Source: Pseudogemmobacter hezensis (GTDB taxonomy: Bacteria; Pseudomonadota; Alphaproteobacteria; Rhodobacterales; Rhodobacteraceae). Taken from it: a DNA stretch of 64,000 nucleotides. The stretch spans positions 1 through 64,000 of the forward strand of contig NZ_JABJXT010000012.1 of the NCBI RefSeq assembly GCF_013155295.1. Reading direction: 5' to 3'. A model generated the notes under the pieces. That model saw nothing but the letters and a program-made list of their open reading frames with translations, had not been told where the DNA came from and did no database searches. Both the position numbers and the translations under genes were made by a program. Shown here piece after piece: positions 17,872 through 27,438 of the stretch (position 1 is the first letter of the stretch; each line of letters begins with the position of its first letter).

Positions 17872-18900
17872 ATGACCTGGTTCATGCCCGCCGAAACCGC
17901 CCCCCAGGACCGGATCTGGATGGCCTTCCCGCGTGAGGGGGCCACTTTGGGCGCGGGCACCTCGGGGCGTGAGGCGGGCTATCGCGCCTGGGCCGATGTG
18001 GCGCTGGCGATTGCCGAATTTCAGCCGGTGACGATGATCGTTGATCCGACTGAAATGGTGCGGGCGAAGAATATGCTCGGCAGTGCGGTTCAGCTGATCG
18101 AGCGCCCGCTGGAGCATTTCTGGACCCGCGATTCCGGTCCGACTTTTGTGCAGGATGCGGCGGGCCAGATCGCGGCGGTGGACTGGATTTTCAACGCCTG
18201 GGGCAGCCCCGATCCGGCGGAATGGCAAAATGACCGTGGCCTTGCGCAGTTCATCGCCGGGCTGGCGGGGGTGCCCGTGGTCTCATCCCTTTTGGTCAAT
18301 GAGGGCGGCGGTATCCATGTCGATGGTGAGGGCACGGTATTTGCGACCGAGACCGTGCAGCTGGATCCTGACCGCAACCCCCATGCCGACAAGGCGCGGG
18401 TTGAGGCTGAATTCGCCCGCACGCTGGGCGCGAAAAAGGTGATCTGGCTGCCCCAGGGGTTGACCGGGGATTACTGGGAATTCGGCACCCGCGGCCATGT
18501 CGATATCGTGGCCACCTTCGCCGCGCCGGGCGTGGTCTTGCTGCATGATCAGCAAAATCCGGGCCACCCGGATCATGCGGTGATGCAAAAGATCCGCGCT
18601 ATTCTCGAGGCTGAGACGGATGCAAAGGGCCGCAAACTGCAGATCATTCCGGTGCCCGCGCCCGAAACCCTGACCGATGCGCATGGCTTCAATGACTGGA
18701 GCTATATCAACCATCTGACCATCAATGGCGCGGTGATCGCCTGCGGCTTTGGCGAGGAGAAAGCCGATGCCCGCGCCGCCGCAATCCTGGCTGAGGCCTA
18801 TCCGGGCCGCAAGGTCGTCACCGTTGATGCCCGCGAGATCTTTGCCCGGGGCGGCGGCGTGCATTGCATCACCCAGCACCAGCCAAAGCCCCGTGCATGA
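17872..18900 (+). CDS. aguA: Agmatine deiminase / peptidylarginine-deiminase-like
   Basis: Guanidine-group hydrolase of 342 residues; the family converts agmatine to N-carbamoylputrescine plus ammonia. All active-site blocks are visible: WTRDSGPTFV near residue 83, EGGGIHVDGEGT, GHVDIVATF, and the catalytic Cys332 in GGGVHCITQ. ATG 17872 follows CAGGAGA; the longer in-frame start lacks similarity. The stop overlaps the amidase start by four bases. Some relatives act on other guanidino compounds, so agmatine is the likely but not proven substrate. Confidence 0.88.
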   Translation: MTWFMPAETAPQDRIWMAFPREGATLGAGTSGREAGYRAWADVALAIAEFQPVTMIVDPTEMVRAKNMLGSAVQLIERPLEHFWTRDSGPTFVQDAAGQIAAVDWIFNAWGSPDPAEWQNDRGLAQFIAGLAGVPVVSSLLVNEGGGIHVDGEGTVFATETVQLDPDRNPHADKARVEAEFARTLGAKKVIWLPQGLTGDYWEFGTRGHVDIVATFAAPGVVLLHDQQNPGHPDHAVMQKIRAILEAETDAKGRKLQIIPVPAPETLTDAHGFNDWSYINHLTINGAVIACGFGEEKADARAAAILAEAYPGRKVVTVDAREIFARGGGVHCITQHQPKPRA

Positions 18901-20855
18901 AACCGCGCCTGAGGCTGACCACCGCAAGCATCAAAGATCTGCGCCAGGCGCTTGAGGCGGGTCAGACGACCTCGCTCGCGCTGACCGCGGCTTATCTGAG
19001 GCGCATCGCGGCATATGATCTGGCCGGCCCCCGGCTGAATGCGATCCCCGTGCTTAATCCGGCGATGTTTGAAGAGGCCCGCGCCTCGGATCTGCGGCGC
19101 GCGGCGGGCCAAAGCCTCGGGCCGCTGGACGGCATCCCCTATACCGCGAAGAACAGCTATAAGGTCAAAGGGTTGACCGTCGCGGCGGGCTCGCCCGCTT
19201 TCCGCGATCTGGTCGCCACCGAGGATGCTTTCGCCATTGAACGCCTGCGGGCGGCGGGGGCGGTGCTGATCGGGCTGACCAATATGCCGCCGATGGCCAA
19301 TGGCGGCATGCAGCGCGGGCTTTACGGGCGGGCGGAATCGCCCTGGAATGGGGATTATCTGACGGCGGCCTTCGCCAGCGGCTCTTCAAATGGATCGGGC
19401 AGCGCCACCTCGGCGGGCTTTGCGGCTTTTGGGCTGGGTGAGGAAACCTGGTCCTCGGGGCGTGCCCCCGCCGCGAACAATGCGCTTTGCGCCTATACGC
19501 CGTCGCGCGGTGTGATCTCGGTGCGGGGCAACTGGCCGCTGGTGCCGACGATGGATGTGGTGGTGCCCCATACCCGCAGCATGGCCGATATGTTTGAGGT
19601 GCTCGACGTGATCGTTGCTGACGACACGCGAACACGTGGCGATCTGTGGCGGATGCAGGATTGGGTTCCGATCCCGCTGGCCTCAGAGGTGCGGCCCGCA
19701 TCCTATCAGGCGCTTGCGGGCGGCTCGCTTGCGGGCAAGCGTTTTGGCCTGCCGGCGATGTATATCAACCAGGACAGCCAGGCGGGCACGGGTGAGGCGC
19801 CTGGCATCGGCGGCCCAACCGGGCAGCGGATTGAGACGCGCCCCTCAATGCTGGCGCTGGTCAATGCCGCGGTGGCGCGGCTGCGTGAGGCCGGGGCCGA
19901 GGTGGTGGTGACCGATTTCCCGCTGGTCTCGAATTATGAGGGCGACCGCGCGGGCGCGCCGAAGATCCAGACCCGAGGCCTTGTCTCGCCCGACTATCTG
20001 CGGCGCGAGATTGTCGATCTCTCGGTCTGGGCCTGGGATGATTTTCTGGCCGCGAATGGCGATCCGGCGCTGAACCGTCTGGCCCAGGTTGACGGGGCGC
20101 AGATCTTCCCGCAGCCAGCCGGGGCGCTGCCGGACCGCTATACCGGCTTTGGCGATGACATTGCCGATTACCCGGCCCATGCCCGCGCCCATCCGGTGAC
20201 GGATTTTCGCGCCATCCCGCATCTGGAAGAGGGTTTTCAGGGGCTGGAGGAAACCCGCAAACGCGATCTGGAAGACTGGATGGCGGCGCTTGGCCTTGAT
20301 GCGGTGATCTTCCCGGCGTTGGCCGATATTGGCCCGGCGGATGCCGATGTGAACCCGGCCTCGGCCGATCTGGCCTGGAGGAATGGCACCTGGGTCGCCA
20401 ATGGCAATCTGGCGGTCCGGCATCTGGGGGTGCCGACGGTGACAGTGCCGATGGGGATCATGGCGGATATCGGCATGCCGGGCGGGCTGACCTTCGCGGG
20501 CCGCGCCTGGGATGACAGCGCACTTTTGGCGCTGGCTGCGGGGTTTGAGGCGCTGACACCGCCATCAGGCCCGCCGCCGCGCGTGCCAGAGCTGCCGACG
20601 CCGCCTGCCTTGCCGGGGCAATGCACGAAGCTTTCGCTGCAGCTATCAGACACGGACGGGACGCGGCTTTTGATTGAGACTGACGCGCCAGAGATCCGGC
20701 TTTGCGCGAATGGGGTGCCCCTTGCCACCAGCCCGGTGCCGGGCGGCTTTGCCGCCAGCCTGCCAGACAGCCTGCCAGACAGCCATCCTGCAGCCACGGC
20801 CCGGCTGATCATCGCCGAGGCCCCGGGCCAGGCCGCCTGGCTGGCACTGGGCTGA
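18897..20855 (+). CDS. Amidase signature family hydrolase with extra C-terminal domain
   Basis: Amidase of 652 residues. The catalytic lysine is in YTAKNSYKV near residue 85, and the glycine/serine-rich signature FASGSSNGSGSATSAG near 160 holds the cis-Ser and nucleophilic Ser. ATG overlaps the agmatine deiminase stop, so the two are co-translated. The usual partner of AguA is a nitrilase-type N-carbamoylputrescine amidase; this unrelated amidase may fill that role. Residues after about 555 form a proline-rich linker and a roughly 70-residue beta-rich tail, longer than a standard amidase. The tail contains a 12-base tandem duplication (LPDSLPDS). Confidence 0.8.
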   Translation: MKPRLRLTTASIKDLRQALEAGQTTSLALTAAYLRRIAAYDLAGPRLNAIPVLNPAMFEEARASDLRRAAGQSLGPLDGIPYTAKNSYKVKGLTVAAGSPAFRDLVATEDAFAIERLRAAGAVLIGLTNMPPMANGGMQRGLYGRAESPWNGDYLTAAFASGSSNGSGSATSAGFAAFGLGEETWSSGRAPAANNALCAYTPSRGVISVRGNWPLVPTMDVVVPHTRSMADMFEVLDVIVADDTRTRGDLWRMQDWVPIPLASEVRPASYQALAGGSLAGKRFGLPAMYINQDSQAGTGEAPGIGGPTGQRIETRPSMLALVNAAVARLREAGAEVVVTDFPLVSNYEGDRAGAPKIQTRGLVSPDYLRREIVDLSVWAWDDFLAANGDPALNRLAQVDGAQIFPQPAGALPDRYTGFGDDIADYPAHARAHPVTDFRAIPHLEEGFQGLEETRKRDLEDWMAALGLDAVIFPALADIGPADADVNPASADLAWRNGTWVANGNLAVRHLGVPTVTVPMGIMADIGMPGGLTFAGRAWDDSALLALAAGFEALTPPSGPPPRVPELPTPPALPGQCTKLSLQLSDTDGTRLLIETDAPEIRLCANGVPLATSPVPGGFAASLPDSLPDSHPAATARLIIAEAPGQAAWLALG

Positions 20856-20955
20856 CCGATCATCTTATGTTTCGACACAGATCCCGGCGGTCGCAAAGGC
20901 TGCCCGGGGTAACAGATCTGTGAACATGGCTGATTGGGAAAAGATTACTGATGAT

Positions 20956-20993
20956 AATTGTCGGGAATGGTGCTAAGACAATTTGCGACAATT
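20956..20993. promoter_or_regulatory. Repeated GACAATT element upstream of the iron-type importer
   Basis: AATTGTCG at 20956-20963 is a perfect inverted copy of CGACAATT at 20986-20993. A further GACAATT at 20977-20983 lies exactly 10 bases from the last copy, one helical turn. The cluster is about 100 bases before the binding-protein start. A metal-responsive repressor site is likely from context; the regulator is not identified. Confidence 0.5.
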
Positions 20994-21089
20994 AATGTGC
21001 CCGGGTCAGACAGTTACCGGGCCCGCCTGGCCCATCCCGCTGCGCATGTCGCGTGGCTGGCGGGGCTGAAAGACGGAGACGGCATTACA

Positions 21090-22085
21090 ATGACATCATT
21101 GACCGGCAAACTGGCGACTGGCTTTGCGCTTCTTTTTGGCATGGGCTCTATGGCGGCGGCGGATACGCTGACCATCTATTCCGGCCGTGGCGAGGCATTG
21201 GTTGCCCCGCTGATCGCCCAGTTCGAGGCCGATACCGGCATCAAGACCGAAGTGCGTTATGGGTCGACCTCGGAAATGGCGGCCCTGCTGCAGGAAGAGG
21301 GCGCGAACAGCCCGGCTGATCTTTTCTGGGCGCAGGATGCGGGTGCGCTTGGTGCGCTGGCACCGCTTTTCGCCGAACTGCCTGCGGCGACCAATGAAAG
21401 CGTGCTTGAGGTCTTCCGCGATCCGTCGAACAAATGGGTTGCCACCTCGGGGCGGACCCGGGTGCTGGTCTATTCGACCGAGCGTGTTGAGGCAGGCGAC
21501 CTGCCCGCAAAAATCACCGATCTGACCGATGCGAAATACAAAGGCCGCGTCGCCTGGGCGCCGACCAATGGCGGGTTTCAGGCCTTTGTCACCGGCTTCC
21601 GGCTGGTGCATGGCGACGATGCTGCCAAAGCCTGGGTCGATGGGATGATCGCCAATGACGCCAAAGTTTACAGAAACAACGGCACCCAGATTGAGGCCAT
21701 CGCTGCGGGCGAAGTCGATTTCGGTCTGGTGAACAATTACTACCTGGGCCGCTATACCGCGAAAGACGCCGAGTTCCCGGTTGATCAGGCCCATTTCGAG
21801 GCCGGAGACATTGGCAACCTTGTGCTGGTCGCAGGGACCGGGATCGTCGAGGTCTCTGACAACAAGGAAAACGCGCAGAAATTCGTCGATTACCTGCTGT
21901 CGCCCGCCGCCCAGCAATATATCACCCTGCAGGGCTATGAATATCCGGTCGTCAAAGGCGTGATCCCGCATGCGACGCTGGAAAGCCTGGAAGAAGTGCA
22001 GGAAATCAGCCCCAAAGTCGATGTGAACCAGATCGGCGATCTGGAAGGCACGCTGGCCTTGCTGCGTGAGGCCGGGCTGCTCTGA
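21090..22085 (+). CDS. Iron(III) ABC transporter substrate-binding protein, FbpA/FutA-like
   Basis: Periplasmic ferric-ion binding protein, 331 residues with a signal peptide of about 23 residues ending ...MAAA before DTLTIYSGRGEALV. The family opening TIYSGRGEALVAPLI and the adjacent tyrosines in NNYYLGRY (iron ligands in FbpA) are present. ATG 21090 follows ACGGAGAC; the frame is open further upstream through the operator region, which is unlikely to be coding. First gene of a three-gene importer operon. Confidence 0.87.
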   Translation: MTSLTGKLATGFALLFGMGSMAAADTLTIYSGRGEALVAPLIAQFEADTGIKTEVRYGSTSEMAALLQEEGANSPADLFWAQDAGALGALAPLFAELPAATNESVLEVFRDPSNKWVATSGRTRVLVYSTERVEAGDLPAKITDLTDAKYKGRVAWAPTNGGFQAFVTGFRLVHGDDAAKAWVDGMIANDAKVYRNNGTQIEAIAAGEVDFGLVNNYYLGRYTAKDAEFPVDQAHFEAGDIGNLVLVAGTGIVEVSDNKENAQKFVDYLLSPAAQQYITLQGYEYPVVKGVIPHATLESLEEVQEISPKVDVNQIGDLEGTLALLREAGLL

Positions 22086-22087
22086 AC

Positions 22088-23734
22088 TTGACGGCTTTTG
22101 CGAAAACCAGGCGGGCGGGGCATCGGTCCCGTCCGCCGCTTTTGCTGCTGCTGGCGGCGCTGGTGGTGGGGTTCGGCACCTGCCTGCCCGCGCTTTACCT
22201 GCTGATCCGCGCCTTTGATGTCGAGGCCGCGCAGCTGGCCGGGATTGTCTTTCGCCCGCGCAATCTGTGGCTTTTGGGAAATACCCTGGCGCTGGTTGCG
22301 GTGGTGCTGGCGATTGGCACGGCCATCGCGCTGCCGATGGCCTGGCTGGTCACGCGCAGCGATCTGCGGGCGCGGGGGCTGGTCACCTTCCTGATGACCA
22401 TGCCGCTGGCGGTGCCGGGCTATGTGATGGCCTATGCGCTGCTGGGGCTGTCGGGCTATTACGGTTTTGCGCGGGTCTGGCTGGGCATCAGCCTGCCGCC
22501 TTTGCATGGGCTGTGGGGGGCGGGGCTTGCGCTGGCGCTTTATACATTCCCCTATATTTTCCTTGGCTTGCGGGCTGCTTTGCGGGGGATGGATCCGGGG
22601 CTTGAGGAAACCGCGCGCAGCCTTGGGCGCTCGCGGGGGCAGGTCTTTCGCCAGGTGGTTCTGCCGCAGCTTTGGCCGGCGCTTATGTCGTCCTGGCTGA
22701 TCGTTGGGCTTTATGTGATCGGCGATTTCGGCGCGATTGCGCTGATGCGCTATGAGGTTTTTTCCTACGCGATCTACACCCAATATGCGGGTGCTTTTGA
22801 CCGCAGCTATGCTGCCTGGCTGTCTTTGATGCTGCTGGCCCTGACCGTGCTGGCGCTTTGGGCGCAAAGCAGGTTAAGCCGCAATCGCCGCTTTGCCCGC
22901 CTGGGCCCGGGCGTTGCGCGGCAGCATCATCCGCTGCGGCTGGGGCTTTGGGCATGGCCTGCCTGGGGCGCGGTGGCGCTGGTGGTTTTCGCCTCGCTTG
23001 GCTTGCCGCTGCTGGTGCTGGCGCATTGGATGCGGCGCGGGGTTGAGGCGATGGATTGGGCCATGCTGGGGCAGGCCGCGCTGAACTCGGGCCTTTCGGC
23101 CTCGGTGGTGGCGGTGCTGACGGTTGCGCTGGCGCTGCCTTTGGTCATCCTTAGCCTGCGCTGGCCGGGGCGCCTGCCTGCGCTGGCCGAGCGGCTGGCC
23201 TGGCTGGGCTATGCAACCCCGCCTTTGGCCTTTGGCCTTGCGATGGTGTTTTTCACGCTGGCGCTGGTGCCGTTCCTTTATCAGACCCATGCGGTGCTGA
23301 TCTTTGCCTGGGTGATGACCTTCCTTGCACTGGCGCTTGGGCCCTTGCGGATGGGGCTGATGCAGGCGGGCACCCGCCCCGAAGAGGCGGCGCGATCGCT
23401 GGGGCGTGGCCCCGTGACCGCATTCCGGCTGGTTACGCTGCCGCGGCTGCGCGGGCCGGTGATCGCGGCGGCGCTGCTGGTTTTCATCGCTGTCGTCAAA
23501 GAGCTGCCACTGACCTGGATGCTGGGGCCGACCGGCTGGCGCAGCCTTTCAACCACGGTTTTCGCCCGCACGGTTGAGGGGATGATGGCCGAGGCCGCCC
23601 CCTTCGCGCTGGTGATCATCCTGTTCTCGGCGCTGTTTGTCGGGCTGATCCTGAAATATGAGGGCCAGGGCCGCCGCAGCCCGCCAGCGCCCGGAAAACC
23701 CGACCCGTCCAGAACGGAGCAACCCCTCCCATGA
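22088..23734 (+). CDS. Iron(III)-type ABC transporter permease, double-length
   Basis: A 548-residue membrane protein made of two fused permease halves, each with about six transmembrane segments and its own coupling loop (EETARSLGRSRGQVFRQVVL in the first half, EEAARSLGRGPVTAFRLVTL in the second). This is the FbpB/ThiP layout. It appears to begin with TTG, two bases after the binding-protein stop, without a clear ribosome site, so translation probably depends on the upstream gene. The C-terminal about 20 residues are a proline-rich cytoplasmic tail. Confidence 0.85.
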   Translation: MTAFAKTRRAGHRSRPPLLLLLAALVVGFGTCLPALYLLIRAFDVEAAQLAGIVFRPRNLWLLGNTLALVAVVLAIGTAIALPMAWLVTRSDLRARGLVTFLMTMPLAVPGYVMAYALLGLSGYYGFARVWLGISLPPLHGLWGAGLALALYTFPYIFLGLRAALRGMDPGLEETARSLGRSRGQVFRQVVLPQLWPALMSSWLIVGLYVIGDFGAIALMRYEVFSYAIYTQYAGAFDRSYAAWLSLMLLALTVLALWAQSRLSRNRRFARLGPGVARQHHPLRLGLWAWPAWGAVALVVFASLGLPLLVLAHWMRRGVEAMDWAMLGQAALNSGLSASVVAVLTVALALPLVILSLRWPGRLPALAERLAWLGYATPPLAFGLAMVFFTLALVPFLYQTHAVLIFAWVMTFLALALGPLRMGLMQAGTRPEEAARSLGRGPVTAFRLVTLPRLRGPVIAAALLVFIAVVKELPLTWMLGPTGWRSLSTTVFARTVEGMMAEAAPFALVIILFSALFVGLILKYEGQGRRSPPAPGKPDPSRTEQPLP

Positions 23735-24768
23735 GTGCCCTTTTGTCCCTGCGCCACCTGCGCCGTCAGTTCCCCGACAGCCCGCGCCCGGCGGTGGCGG
23801 ATCTGTCGCTGGATCTGGGCGCGGGCGAGATCCTCGCGCTGATCGGCCCTTCGGGCTGCGGCAAGACCACGACGCTGCGGATGATCGCGGGTTTTGACGC
23901 GCCGGATGCGGGCGAGATCCACCTGCAGGGCCGCGAGATCACCGCCCTGCCGCCGGAAAAGCGCGGCATCGGCATGGTGTTCCAGGACTACGCGCTCTTC
24001 CCGCATCTGACGGCGGCGCAGAATGTGCAGTTCGGGGCAGCGGACCGCCAGCCCGCTACGGCGCAGCGCTTCCTTGAGATGGTCGGCCTGGGCGAGCTGG
24101 GCGCACGTTTTCCCGATCAGCTGTCGGGTGGGCAGCAGCAGCGCGTCGCGCTGGCGCGCAGTTTCGCGGCAGGGCCGGGGGTGATCTTGCTGGATGAGCC
24201 GTTTTCCAACCTTGATGCCAGTCTGCGGGCCCGCACCCGCCGCGAGATCAGGGCGCTTCTGAAGGCCAGCGGCACCGGCATCATCTTTGTCACCCATGAC
24301 CAGGAAGAGGCGCTCAGCTTTGCCGATCGCGTGGCCGTCATGCGCGACGGGCAGCTTTTGCAGATCGGCCCCGCCTGTGAGGTCTATGACCGCCCGGCCA
24401 ATGCCTTTGTCGCGGGATTTCTGGGCCGCACCAATCTGATCACTGGCCAGGTGCAGGGCGCAGAATGCCAGACGGTGCTGGGCCGCGTACCCCTGCAGTC
24501 GGCCGCGCAAGGGCCGCAAGGCCAGGCACCGCAGGACCGGGTCCGGCTGTCTCTGCGGCCCGAAACCATCGCAATCCGCGCCGCCCGCCCCGATGAGGTG
24601 CCGCAGGGCCGCATCACCCTGGTCGAGTTTCGTGGCCATGATCTGACCTATTGGGTCGATTGCCAGGGCTCAGAGATCCAGGTCGACCAGATGGGCGGCC
24701 CGCGTCTGACTGAGGGAGAGGCGGTAATCCTGTCGGCCATGTCGGCGGCAGTGCCGCTGACGGGGTGA
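23731..24768 (+). CDS. Iron(III)-type ABC transporter ATP-binding protein, FbpC-like
   Basis: ATPase of 345 residues: Walker A GPSGCGKT near residue 37, LSGGQQQRVALARSF, Walker B VILLDEPFSNLD, the HDQEEALSFADR region and a C-terminal TOBE-type domain (RVRLSLRPETIAI onward). The start overlaps the permease stop by four bases. This completes a binding protein, permease, ATPase importer whose likely substrate is ferric iron. Confidence 0.87.
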   Translation: MSALLSLRHLRRQFPDSPRPAVADLSLDLGAGEILALIGPSGCGKTTTLRMIAGFDAPDAGEIHLQGREITALPPEKRGIGMVFQDYALFPHLTAAQNVQFGAADRQPATAQRFLEMVGLGELGARFPDQLSGGQQQRVALARSFAAGPGVILLDEPFSNLDASLRARTRREIRALLKASGTGIIFVTHDQEEALSFADRVAVMRDGQLLQIGPACEVYDRPANAFVAGFLGRTNLITGQVQGAECQTVLGRVPLQSAAQGPQGQAPQDRVRLSLRPETIAIRAARPDEVPQGRITLVEFRGHDLTYWVDCQGSEIQVDQMGGPRLTEGEAVILSAMSAAVPLTG

Positions 24769-24899
24769 CAACCCAGGCTGATCCCCCTTGACCATTTGGC
24801 CCGGCAGGTTCAGTCCCTGTTGGCCTGGGCCTGCGGCAAAGCCTTCTGTATCTTGTGCCGCCCCGCCCCCCGCGAGACCTGCCTTAGCCGGAGTGAACC

Positions 24900-26603
24900 A
24901 TGCTGCGCGATTTCTTCTCTTATTACCGCCCCTGGAAGGTGCTGTTCTGGGTGGATTTCGGCTGTGCGGTGATCTCGGGCCTGCTGGAACTGGCTTTCCC
25001 GCTGGCGGTGCGCGGCTTTATCGACGTGCTGCTGCCTGCGGGAAACTGGTCGCTGACGCTGATGGCGGCAGCGGCGCTGATGGGGATCTACCTGATCAAT
25101 ACCGTCCTGATGGCGGTGGTTACCTATTGGGGCCATATGCTGGGCATCAATATCGAGACAGAGATGCGCCGCCGCGCCTTCGATCATATCCAGAAACTCT
25201 CCTGGAGCTATTTTGACAAATCGCGCACCGGGCACCTGGTCAGCCGCGTGACCCGCGATCTGGAAGAAATCGGCGAGGTCGCGCATCACGGCCCCGAGGA
25301 TCTGTTCATCGCCATCATGACCTTTATCGGCGCATTCGGGCTGATGCTCTGGCTGCATGTGCCGCTGGCGATCATGACGGCGGTGATCGTTCCGGTGGCG
25401 GTGCTGGTGGTTTCCGTCTTTGGCGGGCGGATGACGGCGACCTGGCGGGCGATCTATTCCCGCGTGGCGAATTTCAACGTCCGGATGGAGGAAAACGTCG
25501 GCGGCATCCGCGTGGTCCAGGCCTTCGGCAATGAAGAGCACGAGAAGGCCCGCTTCGCCCATGACAATGCGATGTATCGCAAGACGAAACTGGATGCCTA
25601 TAAGATCATGGCCGCAAGCCAGGCGCTGAACTATATCGGTATGCGCGGCGTGCAGGTGCTGATCATGGTCGCGGGCGCGGGCTATGTGCTTTCGGGCAGC
25701 CTGACGGCGGGCGGCTTTGTCGGCTTCCTGCTGTTGTCGTCGGTCTTCTTCCGTCCGCTGGAAAAGATCGCCGCCGTGCTGGAAACCTATCCCAAAGGCA
25801 TCGCCGGTTTTCGCCGTTACCAGGAGCTTCTGGCGACCCAGCCCGATATCGCAGACCGTCCCAATGCACGCCCCGCGCCCGCGCTTTCCGGCGCGATGCG
25901 CTTTGACGCGGTGAATTTCGGCTATGATGCCAGCCGCCCGGTTTTGCAGGGCATCAGCTTCGACGTGCGCCCCGGCGAGACGCTGGCCTTCGTCGGCCCC
26001 TCTGGCGCGGGCAAGACCTCGCTTCTGGCGCTTTTGCCGCGGTTCTATGAACCCACCTCGGGCACGATCACGCTGGACGGCCATGATATCACCGGCTTCA
26101 CGCTGGAGAGCCTGCGCCGTCAGATCGGCATCGTCAGCCAGGATGTCTATCTTTTCGGCGGAACCCTGCGCGAGAATATCGCCTATGGCCGCCTTGACGC
26201 GAGCGAGACCGAGATCCTTCAGGCCGCAGAACATGCCCAGCTGACAGAGATGATCGAACGCCTGCCCCAGGGCCTGGATACCATTGTGGGCGAGCGCGGC
26301 GTCATGCTGTCGGGCGGGCAGAAACAGCGTGTCGCCATCGCGCGGGTCTTCCTGAAAAACCCGCCGATCCTGATCCTTGACGAGGCGACCTCGGCCCTTG
26401 ATACCGAGACCGAGCGTGAGATCCAGGCAGCCCTGGAGCGTCTGGCTGAGGGCCGCACCACGCTGGTGATCGCGCACCGCCTGGCCACCATCCGCGATGC
26501 CGACCGCATCATCGTGATGGAAGAGGGGCGTATCACCGAGGTCGGCACCCATGCTGAACTTGCAGGCAGTGGCGGGCGCTATGCGCGGCTTTCAGCGGCC
26601 TGA
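24900..26603 (+). CDS. ABC exporter, fused membrane and ATPase domains (MsbA-like)
   Basis: A 567-residue half-transporter that would act as a homodimer. The N-terminal membrane domain (residues 1-310) has six segments; the ATPase domain runs from about 330. Walker A is GPSGAGKT, then VSQDVYLFGGTLRENIAYG (Q-loop and following), MLSGGQKQRVAIARVF and Walker B ILILDEATSALD, ending with the H-loop IAHRLATI. It belongs to the lipid/multidrug exporter type; cargo is unknown. It starts 131 bases after the importer ATPase with GGAG before the ATG, and may be a separate unit. Confidence 0.85.
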   Translation: MLRDFFSYYRPWKVLFWVDFGCAVISGLLELAFPLAVRGFIDVLLPAGNWSLTLMAAAALMGIYLINTVLMAVVTYWGHMLGINIETEMRRRAFDHIQKLSWSYFDKSRTGHLVSRVTRDLEEIGEVAHHGPEDLFIAIMTFIGAFGLMLWLHVPLAIMTAVIVPVAVLVVSVFGGRMTATWRAIYSRVANFNVRMEENVGGIRVVQAFGNEEHEKARFAHDNAMYRKTKLDAYKIMAASQALNYIGMRGVQVLIMVAGAGYVLSGSLTAGGFVGFLLLSSVFFRPLEKIAAVLETYPKGIAGFRRYQELLATQPDIADRPNARPAPALSGAMRFDAVNFGYDASRPVLQGISFDVRPGETLAFVGPSGAGKTSLLALLPRFYEPTSGTITLDGHDITGFTLESLRRQIGIVSQDVYLFGGTLRENIAYGRLDASETEILQAAEHAQLTEMIERLPQGLDTIVGERGVMLSGGQKQRVAIARVFLKNPPILILDEATSALDTETEREIQAALERLAEGRTTLVIAHRLATIRDADRIIVMEEGRITEVGTHAELAGSGGRYARLSAA

Positions 26604-26659
26604 TTGCGCATCCCTGCACAGCGGCAGTTGATTGCGCAAAATTCGTGACGTATTCCTTT

Positions 26660-26667
26660 TGTCGACA
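26660..26667. promoter_or_regulatory. TGTCGACA palindrome upstream of the GntR gene
   Basis: A perfect 8-base palindrome 16 bases before the GntR start. The same palindrome occurs in the next gap at 27439-27446. Proposed operator for autoregulation. Confidence 0.5.
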
Positions 26668-26682
26668 TGAAAGGGACCCGTC

Positions 26683-27390
26683 ATGACCGCCAGCGAAACG
26701 CCCGCGACCCCTGACCGCAAGCGTGGCTCGGGCGTGCGCATGGTCTATGAGCTGTTGCGCGACCAGATCCTGGATCTTGAACTGCCGCCAGGCTCGATCG
26801 TCGACGAAATCCAGCTGGCGGAACGCTTCGGCATGTCACGCACCCCCATCCGCGAGGCGCTGGTGCGGCTGGCGGCCGAGGGGCTGATCGACACGCTGCC
26901 GAACCGCTCGACCATGGTGTCGCAGATCGACTTTGCCAATCTGCACACGTTTTTCGACGCGCTGACGCTGATGTATCGCGTCACCACGCGGCTGGCTGCG
27001 GAATACCACACGCCCGAAGATCTGACCCGGATCCGCCGCTTTCAGCAGGCCTATGAAGAGCGTTGCGCCGCCCATGACGAAATCGGCATGATCGCCACCA
27101 ACCGCGAATTTCACCAGGCCATCGCCGAGGCCGGCCGCAACCGCTATTACCTGACCCTGTTCAACCGGCTGCTGGATGAGGGGCGCAGGCTCTTGCGGCT
27201 TTACTATTACAGCAGCTTTGAGGGCGATATGCCCGCGCAATGGCTGCGCGAGCATGAGCAGATGGTCACAGCAATCGCCGCCCGCGACATCGCGGCGGCC
27301 GATCAGATCGCCCGCGCCCATGCCGATCAGATCATCCACCAGATCCAGAAAGCGGTCACCCGCGACCGCCGCCACGACATCGCTATCTGA
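26683..27390 (+). CDS. GntR-family regulator (FCD type), probable hydroxyproline-locus regulator
   Basis: A 235-residue repressor-type protein. The winged helix-turn-helix is at about 25-80 (LPPGSIVDEIQLAERFGMSRTPIREALVRLAAEGLI) and an all-helical FCD effector domain follows (histidine and acidic ligand residues in NREFHQAIAEAG and later ARAHADQIIHQI). It directly precedes the HypD-like deaminase, as HypR precedes hypD in Sinorhizobium meliloti. The matching TGTCGACA sites before it and before the deaminase suggest it controls both. The hydroxyproline role is inferred from neighbours. Confidence 0.82.
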   Translation: MTASETPATPDRKRGSGVRMVYELLRDQILDLELPPGSIVDEIQLAERFGMSRTPIREALVRLAAEGLIDTLPNRSTMVSQIDFANLHTFFDALTLMYRVTTRLAAEYHTPEDLTRIRRFQQAYEERCAAHDEIGMIATNREFHQAIAEAGRNRYYLTLFNRLLDEGRRLLRLYYYSSFEGDMPAQWLREHEQMVTAIAARDIAAADQIARAHADQIIHQIQKAVTRDRRHDIAI

Positions 27391-27438
27391 AGGTGCAGGC
27401 GGCTCTTTGCCGGGGCGCTTTCATTTCGGCGGAAATTA

